Position numbers and translations under genes: made by a program. A stretch of 20,172 nucleotides of DNA from CADCSY01 sp038255685. Lineage in GTDB: Bacteria; Actinomycetota; Acidimicrobiia; Acidimicrobiales; CADCSY01. The notes below the pieces were generated by a model. It did not search any database. It had not been told where the DNA came from and saw nothing but the letters and a program-made list of their open reading frames with translations. Shown here piece after piece: positions 15,056 to 20,172 of this stretch (positions are counted from its first letter, which is position 1; the number at the start of each line of letters is the position of its first letter). The stretch lies in NCBI GenBank assembly GCA_038255685.1, contig JBBSLC010000044.1:1-20172 (forward strand). The letters run 5' to 3'.

Positions 15056-15071
15056 GGAGTGGCGCCACTCC
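15056..15071. promoter_or_regulatory. 16-bp perfect palindrome upstream of the GGDEF-EAL gene
   Basis: GGAGTGGCGCCACTCC is fully self-complementary and lies in the 111-nt gap between the second dehalogenase and the GAF-GGDEF-EAL gene. A possible -10, TATCGT (15049-15054), is immediately upstream, so the palindrome would cover the transcription start, where a repressor could act. It has no loop and no T-run, which argues against a terminator. Confidence 0.4.
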
Positions 15072-15131
15072 CCCGGTGCCACGCCGCCCAGACCCCGCGG
15101 AACCCCACGTCCAGATGACAGAGCGGGTTCA

Positions 15132-16997
15132 GTGTCGAGCGAGCAGCAGCTCTCCGTGGTCCTCAGCGAGTTCGCCCTCACATTGGTCTCCGACGATCCC
15201 ATCCAGGGGATCCTCGAGCGCCTGGTGGGTCGGATCGTCGAGATCCTCCCCATCTCAGCAGCGGGCGTGACGCTCATCGCTCGTGGGTCCGAGCCGCGCG
15301 ACGTGGCCGCATCGAACGAGGCGGCGCTGCGCTACGAGAAGCTGCAGACGGAGCTCGACGAGGGACCCTGCCTCGCCGCCTATCACTCGGGCAAGGCCGT
15401 CGCCGTCCCTGACCTCGCCGACGACGAGCGGTTCGAGATCTTCGGCCCGCGCGCGGTCGAGGCCGGTCTGGCAGCGGTCTTCGCCTTTCCCCTGCGCCAG
15501 GGCGACACGCGCTTCGGCGCGCTCGATCTCTACCGAGACACGCCGGGCCCATTGGATCGCGCTGACATGGCAGCGGCGCAGACGCTCGCTGACGTGACTG
15601 CTGCCTACGTCGTCAACGCAAAGCACCGCGAGGATCTTCGTCTCACCTCGGAGCAGGCGTACTTCAGCGCCGTCCACGACGCCCTGACGGGCCTGCCGAA
15701 CCGGACCCTCCTCCTCGAGCGCATCGGTCATGCGCTGCAGCGGGGCATGCGGTCCGGGCAGCTCGCCGTGCTCTTCACCGATCTGGACGGGTTCAAGGCG
15801 GTCAACGACCTCCACGGACATGGCGTGGGAGACGAGCTGCTCGTCGCAGCTGCGGAGCGCCTCACCGCCCTCCTCCGTCCTGGAGACACCCTGGCCCGGC
15901 TCGCTGGTGACGAGTTCGTCATCCTCTGCGAGGACCTCGATGACGACGCGCAGGCCGAGGCGATCGCCGCTCGCGTCGCGGAGGCGCTCGCACTGCCGTT
16001 CGAGCTCGGCGAAGTCGTGGTGAGGATCTCGGGAAGCGTCGGCATCGCCGTCTCCCAGGGCGGCCAGGACATCCCAGAGCGTCTGATCGATGCTGCCGAC
16101 GTCGCCATGTACCAGGCCAAGCGCAAGGGCGGAGGCCGCCACCAGTCGGTGGATCTCCACGAGCGCCACCTGGATGACGAGCGGGCAGATCTCATGCGCG
16201 ACCTCCGCCTCGCCGTCGATCGAGGTCAGCTCCGCACCGAGTACCAGCCGATCGTCGCCACGAGAGACGGTCGGACCGTCGCCGTCGAGGCGGTGCTCCG
16301 CTGGGAGCATCCGACGAAAGGTGCGATCGAGCCGCACGTGATGGTTGGCATCGCCGAGCGAGCAGGGCTCATCACCGACGTCGGGCAGTGGGTGCTCGAG
16401 CGGGCGTGCGAGGATCGCCGGAGCTGGGTCGGAGGCGCCGAAGATGGTGGCCTCGAGATGACCGTCGACGTCTCTGCGCACCAGCTGCTGTCGAAGGACT
16501 ACACCACCACCGTCGCCAACGTGCTCGCCCGGACGGGCACGCCGGCCCGCTTGCTGACCCTGGAGATCGACGAGCGCGCCGTCATCAGCGACACCGAGCG
16601 AGCGCGTGTGGTCCTCCACGAGCTCAAGGAGGTCGGCGTGGTGCTGGCGTTCGACCAGTTCGGCAGCGGGTGCTCGTCGCTCGGCTACCTGCACCAGCTC
16701 CCGCTCGACGCGATCAAGATCGGTCAGGCGCTCACCGCGAAGCTGTGCGAGGAGCGCACGATGCACGCCATCGTGGCGACGTCCATCGAGCTCGCCCACC
16801 TGCTCGGCCTCTCGGTCGTCGTCGACGGCGTGGAGACGGCTGCCCAGCACCACGAGATCGCCGCTCTCGCCGGCGAGCGCTGCCAGGGCGACCACTTCGC
16901 CGGGTCGATGAGCGCCGATGCGCTCACCCGGCTGACCGGAGGAGACCCTGGCGGCTTCGTCTTCCCTGCGCCGGGGACGACCGAGCCGGCTTCTTGA
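15132..16997 (+). CDS. GAF-GGDEF-EAL cyclic-di-GMP signalling protein with degenerate EAL domain
   Basis: A 621-residue cytosolic protein. An N-terminal GAF sensor (about residues 20-162, with GPCLAAYHSGKAVAVPDL) is followed by a GGDEF domain (about 178-340) and an EAL domain (about 355-600). The GGDEF site reads R-L-A258-G-D-E-F262, so the first glycine is alanine; the inhibitory RxxD site (Arg249-Asp252) is intact. In the EAL domain Glu386 (EAV), Glu478, Asp508, Lys529 and Gln585 are kept. The metal/catalytic Asn is Asp446 (VDVSAHQL), the second Asp of the DDFG motif is Gln509, Asp of KID is Gly531, and Glu of the AEGVE motif is Asp565. Phosphodiesterase activity is therefore doubtful, and the domain may act as a c-di-GMP sensor. 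The start is GTG 15132; no other in-frame start fits the GAF N-terminus. It converges on the sigma-factor gene with 6 nt between stops. Confidence 0.93.
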   Translation: MSSEQQLSVVLSEFALTLVSDDPIQGILERLVGRIVEILPISAAGVTLIARGSEPRDVAASNEAALRYEKLQTELDEGPCLAAYHSGKAVAVPDLADDERFEIFGPRAVEAGLAAVFAFPLRQGDTRFGALDLYRDTPGPLDRADMAAAQTLADVTAAYVVNAKHREDLRLTSEQAYFSAVHDALTGLPNRTLLLERIGHALQRGMRSGQLAVLFTDLDGFKAVNDLHGHGVGDELLVAAAERLTALLRPGDTLARLAGDEFVILCEDLDDDAQAEAIAARVAEALALPFELGEVVVRISGSVGIAVSQGGQDIPERLIDAADVAMYQAKRKGGGRHQSVDLHERHLDDERADLMRDLRLAVDRGQLRTEYQPIVATRDGRTVAVEAVLRWEHPTKGAIEPHVMVGIAERAGLITDVGQWVLERACEDRRSWVGGAEDGGLEMTVDVSAHQLLSKDYTTTVANVLARTGTPARLLTLEIDERAVISDTERARVVLHELKEVGVVLAFDQFGSGCSSLGYLHQLPLDAIKIGQALTAKLCEERTMHAIVATSIELAHLLGLSVVVDGVETAAQHHEIAALAGERCQGDHFAGSMSADALTRLTGGDPGGFVFPAPGTTEPAS

Positions 16998-17003
16998 CGA
17001 CGA

Positions 17004-17648
17004 TCAGGGCTCGTCGGCGACCAAGAGCTCGGCGAGCGGGTCTCGGAGCTGGCGGAGCCCGGAGCGGATCCTCGCCTTCACGGTGCCTTCCGGCACCCCG
17101 AGTGCAACCGCGGCTCCGGCGTAGGTCCAGCGACCGTAGAACGCAGCGCGGATCGCGTTGCGCACGTCGTCGCTGAGCCCGTCCACCGCATCGGCGATGA
17201 GAGCCCGGTGCTCCTGGTCGATGAGCTCGAGGTCCAGCTCCTGCCGTTCCGGTTCGGCACTGCTCGCGAACCGCTCCTCGCGCCCTTGTCGGGCGCTGTT
17301 GGCGCGAACGACGTCGATCGCCCGGAAGCGCGTCATGACGAGGAGGAAGCTGCGCAGCGACCCACGCTGGGCGTCGAAGCCCTGCGGCTCTCGCCACAGT
17401 CGCAGGAACACCTCCTGGACCACGTCGTCGGCGTCGCGCAGGCCGCACACGTGCTGCGCGAGGCCGAGCACGCTGGCGCCGTGACGCTCGTAGACCTCGG
17501 CGAGCGCGCCGTGCTCTCCACTCGCGACGTCGCGGACGAGATCCGCATCGGTGGCCTCGCCGCGGCTGACCGCACTCGCCACCCCCTCGAGCGCAGGACG
17601 CTCGACGTACGGGACCCCTGCGAACGGGGCGGCCCGCTGCGTCTTCAC
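17004..17648 (-). CDS. ECF-type RNA polymerase sigma factor
   Basis: A 214-residue sigma70-family factor with only regions 2 and 4. Region 2 spans about residues 38-105 (DLVRDVASGEHGALAEVYERH, DADDVVQEVFLRLWREP, SFLLVMTRFRAIDVVR). Region 4 spans about 155-205 and carries a helix-turn-helix (LSDDVRNAIRAAFYGRWTYAGAAVALGVPEGTVKARIRSGL). Such factors direct polymerase to stress or envelope regulons. The start is taken as GTG 17648; a longer frame to 17792 exists, but the added residues look like untranslated leader. ECF factors usually sit beside their anti-sigma gene. None is seen here: downstream is the convergent GGDEF-EAL gene, upstream a permease remnant. Regulation may instead run through the long leader described separately. 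Confidence 0.92.
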   Translation of the reverse strand: MKTQRAAPFAGVPYVERPALEGVASAVSRGEATDADLVRDVASGEHGALAEVYERHGASVLGLAQHVCGLRDADDVVQEVFLRLWREPQGFDAQRGSLRSFLLVMTRFRAIDVVRANSARQGREERFASSAEPERQELDLELIDQEHRALIADAVDGLSDDVRNAIRAAFYGRWTYAGAAVALGVPEGTVKARIRSGLRQLRDPLAELLVADEP

Positions 17649-17796
17649 CCTGCTCTCGGCTCGTGCGCCATGACCATTGCACCCTTTCGCCGCAAGGAGG
17701 CGTGTTGGCGTGCCACCGGGGTCCAGGGCGTCACGGGTGGGCTTGCTCCCTGTGCACGGCGCCACCGCTCGGTGTCGTCGTGCAAGGTCCACCGTA
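17649..17796 (-). promoter_or_regulatory. Long, hairpin-rich leader of the sigma-factor gene
   Basis: A weak -10 TACGGT (minus strand, 17796-17791) would give a leader of about 136 nt before the GTG at 17648. The leader contains several complementary segments: CACC/GGTG with a 4-nt loop (17763-17774), CAGGG/CCCTG enclosing 19 nt (17724-17752), and CGCC/GGCG (17688-17702), which overlaps a competing TTGC/GCAA pairing nearer the start. I do not recognise a known riboswitch class. It may be a structured regulatory leader or simply GC-rich sequence. Confidence 0.3.
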
Positions 17797-17846
17797 GCGG
17801 TCCGACCCGGCCTGTGGCGTCCTCCCGATGGTCCCTCCGGAGGTGA

Positions 17847-18566
17847 TCAGAGGATGGCGAGCAGCGCTCGGGTCCCGGTGTAGACGGCGAGCGCCACGAG
17901 CAGTGCGGCGAAGGCTCGCTGCAGCGACTGGGGATCGGCCCGGTCCGCGACCCGTCTGCCGGCGCTCACCCCGGCGGTCGCTGCGGCGGTGAAGACCAGG
18001 GTGGTGGTCCAGTCGATGCCGCCCGCCCCGGCGCGGACGGCGAGGGCGACGGCGGCGTTGACGGCGATCACGAGCAACGAGGTGCCGATCGCCGTCCCCA
18101 TCGGGAAGCCGAGCACCAGCGCCAGGGCGGGAACGATGACGAACCCGCCGCCGACGCCGAACAAGCCGGTCAGGAACCCGACGGCGGTGCCGGCCGCCAC
18201 GACCTTTGTGACCCGGCTCGGTGTCATGGCGCGGGGCGGGGCCTGCACGGCGCCGCCGGCGGACGTGGCGCTCATCACGCCTGCTTCGCCGGCACGGGTG
18301 CAGCTCGGACAGCCCACCACGATCCGCCAGGCCGCCACCAGGATCAGCCCGGCGAAGGCGAGGAGGAGCACATCGCCGTCGAGGCGGCGGTTGATCGTCG
18401 ATCCGACGAGCGACCCGACGATGCCGATGAGCCCGAACGCCACGCCCTGGGCGACTCGGACCCGACCGTCGCGCCAGTGCCCGTACGCGCCGATGAGCGA
18501 GGCGACGCCGACGACCACCAGCGACGTCGTGGTGTCGTCCGGGACGCCGACGCCCAGATGTACCAG
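17847..18566 (-). pseudogene. TauE/SafE-family sulfite exporter-like permease, N-terminally truncated
   Basis: Reading on the minus strand, family similarity starts abruptly inside the first repeat at VPDDTTTSLVVVGVASLIGAYGH. It then continues to a normal C-terminus with several hydrophobic helices and the second-repeat signature GFLTGLFGVGGGFVIVPALALVLGFPMGTAIGTSLLVI. The equivalent first-repeat start, a hydrophobic helix with the glycine-rich GALGGGGS-like loop, is missing. The open frame continues upstream to 18800, but those roughly 80 residues are polar and contain no membrane helix. The family exports sulfite, sulfoacetate or similar anions, and the loop between the halves here holds a GCPSC motif. 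A transporter lacking the first helix is unlikely to work, so this is called a 5'-truncated remnant. A functional short form from an unseen start cannot be fully excluded. Confidence 0.65.
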
Positions 18567-18907
18567 GTGAAGCGACGACAGGTCGTGGCGACTGGCTCGT
18601 GCGGGGTCTTCGACGGTCGGCGATTGGTGGACGTTGCTGATCCTGCATGACGCCTTCGACGACCACACCCGCTTCGAGACCGAGCCACCAGCCACCGGGT
18701 CGACGGTCCGCAGCACGTCTTCACCGCTGGACCCACTGCAAGCAAGCCGTTCTGCGACCGCTCCACGTAGCTGCGCTGCGCCACCGTGTCCGACCCGCAC
18801 CCGAAGCCAGCGCCAGTCGTCGGCCGGACATCTGTTCCGGTCGGCGGTGGTGAGAATCCCGTGGGAGGGCTTGGCGGTGACACACCGGTGACAACCACGA
18901 CTACCCC
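18567..18907. other. Intergenic stretch with no recognisable gene
   Basis: About 340 bp between the truncated permease and the toxin-antitoxin promoter. All frames on both strands give low-complexity Arg/Ser/Pro-rich translations with no family similarity that I can see, and no clear repeat ends or transposase fragments. Together with the broken permease it looks like a rearrangement scar. Confidence 0.5.
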
Positions 18908-18930
18908 GTGTACGTGTAGCGTGTGTACAT
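18908..18930 (+). promoter_or_regulatory. Toxin-antitoxin promoter/operator with GTGTAC repeats
   Basis: GTGTAC occurs at 18908-18913 and 18923-18928, and TGTAC (18909-18913) with GTACA (18925-18929) also form an inverted pair. Between them lies a -10 box TAGCGT (18917-18922), 6 nt before the ATG at 18929, again leaderless in layout. The repeats bracket the -10, a fitting place for autorepression by the RHH antitoxin or the antitoxin-toxin complex. Confidence 0.55.
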
Positions 18931-19204
18931 GGCTGACACGCTGACCGGGCGCCTCAACTTCCGGGTGAACGACGACCAGGAACGAGCCCTGCGACAAGCA
19001 GCCGCGCTCACCGGCCAGACCGTCACCGGGTTCGTGCTCTCCGCCGCCGTCGAACATGCTCACGATCTGCTGGAGCGGGCCAACCACATCGAGTTGTCCG
19101 CAGCTGCCTTCGACCGCTTCGTCGCCGAGCTCGACAAGCCCGCCGAGGTCGTTCCCGAGCTCGTGAAGCTGTTCAACCGGAACAGTCGCATCACCAGCAG
19201 TTGA
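18929..19204 (+). CDS. tacA: TacA-like antitoxin (DUF1778, ribbon-helix-helix)
   Basis: A 91-residue protein with an N-terminal ribbon-helix-helix (LTGRLNFRVNDDQERALRQAAALTGQTVTGFVLSAA split across residues about 6-41) and a C-terminal tail rich in acidic residues (FDRFVAELDKPAEVVPELVKLF) that in this family wraps the toxin. DUF1778 antitoxins bind their own promoter as dimers and neutralise GNAT toxins. ATG 18929 is preferred over an in-frame GTG two codons earlier because of the -10 spacing. The stop TGA overlaps the TTG start of the next gene, so the pair is translationally coupled. This is a standard type II toxin-antitoxin antitoxin in length and order. Confidence 0.9.
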   Translation: MADTLTGRLNFRVNDDQERALRQAAALTGQTVTGFVLSAAVEHAHDLLERANHIELSAAAFDRFVAELDKPAEVVPELVKLFNRNSRITSS

Positions 19205-19698
19205 GCCCACAGCAGCTCCCACCGACCGAGCTGCTCGACGCAGATCGTCACGACTGCGCCAGCTTCGACAGCGGCGTCCCGGTGCTCGACGAGTGGCTGA
19301 AGCGAACCGCCCCCGTCGCCGCCGCTGCCGGCACCGCCGCCACCTGGGTCCTCACCGACGACGGTGTCGTCGTCGGCTACTACGCCCTCGCCACGGGCAG
19401 CGTCGAACATCGGGCTGCTCCCTCTCGTCTCCGACGGGGCCAACCCGACCCGGTCCCCGTCCTCCTCCTCGCCCGGCTCGCACTCGACCGGAGCCACCAC
19501 GGCACCGGGCTCGGAGCCGACCTGCTCCTCGACGCCGCCACCCGCGCCATCGCAGGCGCTCGTCACTACGGCGCCCGGGCCCTCATTTTTGACGCCATCG
19601 ACACTCGCGCTGCCGCCTTCTACCGGCACCACGGGTTCCTGCCCCTGGAAGCACAGCGCCTCTACCGCCGCATCAGCGACCTCGAAGCAGTCAGGTAA
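19201..19698 (+). CDS. tacT: TacT-like GNAT toxin (aminoacyl-tRNA acetyltransferase)
   Basis: A 165-residue GNAT acetyltransferase matching the TacT/AtaT toxin group: FDSGVPVLDEWLKRTA near the N-terminus, VVGYYALATGSVEH, then the acetyl-CoA loop region LLARLALDRSHHGTGLGADLLLDA, and AAFYRHHGFLPL with Tyr141 at the conserved catalytic position. Members acetylate the amino group of charged tRNA and stop translation. The motif is SHHGTGLG rather than the usual Q/R-x-x-G-x-G, a His replacing the first polar residue. The start is TTG 19201 overlapping the antitoxin stop (TTGA); no ATG or GTG lies near the proper N-terminus, and a rare start would keep toxin output below antitoxin. Intact and probably functional. 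Confidence 0.9.
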   Translation: MSPQQLPPTELLDADRHDCASFDSGVPVLDEWLKRTAPVAAAAGTAATWVLTDDGVVVGYYALATGSVEHRAAPSRLRRGQPDPVPVLLLARLALDRSHHGTGLGADLLLDAATRAIAGARHYGARALIFDAIDTRAAAFYRHHGFLPLEAQRLYRRISDLEAVR

Positions 19699-19868
19699 GC
19701 GCCGACGAGCCCCATCGGCCGAATCGTGGGGTGCCGCCCAGGGATCGGAGCAACTGTCATCGATCCAGACCTCAGCTCACCGGCCCGACTCACCACCGCC
19801 ATGCGTCACGCGACGGTCCGGCCGAGGATTCGTTCGACGAGCCCTTGACAAGTTGGCCGAGAAGCAGG
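19699..19868. other. Short non-coding stretch after the toxin gene
   Basis: 170 bp with no supported gene on either strand. It holds one copy of the TTGACAAGTTG repeat (19845-19855). Confidence 0.5.
19845..19855 (+). repeat. TTGACAAGTTG repeat, left copy
   Basis: An exact 11-bp match, same orientation, to 20076-20086 on the other side of the tRNA fragment. AT-rich words like this are rare in the surrounding GC-rich DNA. Possibly an arm-type integrase site. Confidence 0.4.
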
Positions 19869-19894
19869 AGGACCGGTGCTCCCGCACCGGTCCT
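19869..19894 (-). terminator. Strong hairpin terminator downstream of the tRNA fragment
   Basis: A perfect 11-bp stem, AGGACCGGTGC/GCACCGGTCCT, with a 4-nt loop (GGGA on the minus strand, a GNRA-type loop). It starts about 15 nt beyond the tRNA CCA end on the minus strand. There is no T-run, which is usual for high-GC actinobacterial hairpin terminators. It could also stop transcription coming from the toxin gene on the plus strand. Confidence 0.65.
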
Positions 19895-19909
19895 GACCTG
19901 CTGTTTCGT

Positions 19910-19959
19910 TGGTGGCGGGGGCGGGATTTGAACCCGCGACCTTCGGGTTGTGAGTCCGA
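19910..19959 (-). tRNA. 3' half of a tRNA-Val(CAC)-like gene (partial, probable att scar)
   Basis: Read on the minus strand: anticodon stem TCGGA/CCCGA (19959-19955 and 19947-19943; the closing A-C pair is mismatched), 7-nt loop CTCACAA with anticodon CAC after U33, variable loop AGGTC, a perfect T-arm GCGGG-TTCAAAT-CCCGC (19937-19921), acceptor 3' strand CCCCGCC, discriminator A and encoded CCA (19912-19910). The 5' half should begin with GGCGGGG and carry a D-arm, but the DNA upstream of the anticodon stem (plus-strand 19960-20030) contains neither. So this is a tRNA fragment, not a working gene. Such 3' halves are what tyrosine-integrase insertions leave at one end of an element. Confidence 0.75.
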
Positions 19960-20172
19960 AGACCCGAGGGTTCGCCGGTCCGACCTCGTCCGCCTCGATC
20001 CGTGTCGGTGCAGGTCAGACGCCTGATCGGTACCGGTCCGTCCGGCGCCGTCCGGGCCCGTCCGTCGTGGTTCGTTTGACAAGTTGTTTGACACGTTCTC
20101 ATCGACGAACCCGTCGTCGCGCAGCGATAGAGCGAGGATCTGGTTGGGTCGGTTCGAGGCAAGCCAGTCGTC
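19960..20172. other. Right edge: probable start of an integrated element
   Basis: No complete gene. On the minus strand two frames are open from the window edge. One ends at 20099; another (beginning DDWLASNRPNQIL) reads through the tRNA fragment to 19777. Either could be the C-terminal end of a protein encoded beyond the window, for example an integrase, but no catalytic motif is present to show it. Frame choice is not possible from this sequence. Confidence 0.3.
20075..20097 (+). repeat. Tandem TTTGACAAGTT / TTTGACACGTT repeats
   Basis: Two 11-bp units differing at one base, start to start 12 bp apart (20075-20085 and 20087-20097). The first contains the second copy of the TTGACAAGTTG repeat also found at 19845. 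A spacing near one helical turn suits a DNA-binding protein. If a gene end lies here on the minus strand, the repeat would be in or just after its last codons. Confidence 0.5.

Noticed and set aside
15255..16895. A 546-codon minus-strand frame opposite the GGDEF-EAL gene
   Set aside because: Shadow frame; no domain recognised.
17649..17796. Calling the sigma-factor leader a known riboswitch (c-di-GMP, c-di-AMP or cobalamin)
   Set aside because: Short stretches such as CACAGGG are suggestive, but the conserved cores of these classes are not present in order.
18604..18612. GGGTCTTCG shared with the tRNA fragment as a possible second att copy
   Set aside because: Only 9 bp, outside any tRNA context and with diverging flanks; expected by chance in DNA of this composition.
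19806..20162. A 118-codon minus-strand frame containing THNPKVAGSNPAPATN
   Set aside because: That string is a familiar artefact of translating the 3' part of tRNA genes; the frame crosses the tRNA fragment and the terminator hairpin.
1..20172. CRISPR array, rRNA, insertion sequence or transposase
   Set aside because: No regularly spaced repeats, rRNA sequence, terminal inverted repeats or transposase motifs were seen on either strand.

Overview
This is a high-GC (about 70%) chromosomal window with actinobacterial character. The signs are the TIGR03084 mycothiol-enzyme-fold protein, AtuA/LiuC-type CoA genes, a cytosolic 750-residue arylsulfatase, and repeated leaderless start sites with a TANNNT box 6-7 nt before GTG/ATG. 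The mix of families fits the Acidimicrobiia (Ilumatobacter-like), but no rRNA or complete marker gene is present, so that placement is an inference.

Left part (1-7405): the 3' portion of an AddA/RecB-type helicase-nuclease; a DinB-fold protein whose promoter overlaps the helicase stop codon; a TetR regulator; then, on the minus strand, the membrane protease HtpX, an acyl-CoA dehydrogenase and an M20 metallopeptidase.

Centre (7499-15020): a tightly packed plus-strand run: AtuA-family protein, TIGR03084 metal-binding protein, LiuC/AtuE-like enoyl-CoA hydratase, a 28-codon ORF not previously called, a Cys-type arylsulfatase, and two tandem DhlA-like haloalkane dehalogenases. Except for one 63-nt gap that holds an internal promoter, every junction overlaps by 1 or 4 nt. 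The run joins CoA-thioester chemistry to hydrolysis of sulfate esters and carbon-halogen bonds. It reads as a catabolic module for a sulfated and/or halogenated, probably branched or isoprenoid-like, carbon source. This is the best candidate here for an undescribed pathway.

Right part (15132-17648): a GAF-GGDEF-EAL protein with an intact RxxD site, an AGDEF variant motif and an EAL domain that has lost several metal ligands. It converges with 6 nt between stop codons on an ECF-type sigma factor that has no visible anti-sigma neighbour.

Accessory edge (17847-20172): a TauE/SafE permease lacking its N-terminal segment, about 340 bp with no recognisable gene, a TacA/TacT (DUF1778/GNAT) toxin-antitoxin pair with a repeat-bearing promoter, and a 3' half of a tRNA-Val(CAC)-like gene on the minus strand followed by a strong hairpin terminator and flanked by TTGACAAGTTG repeats. 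This looks like an att-site scar at the edge of an integrated element that continues beyond the right end.
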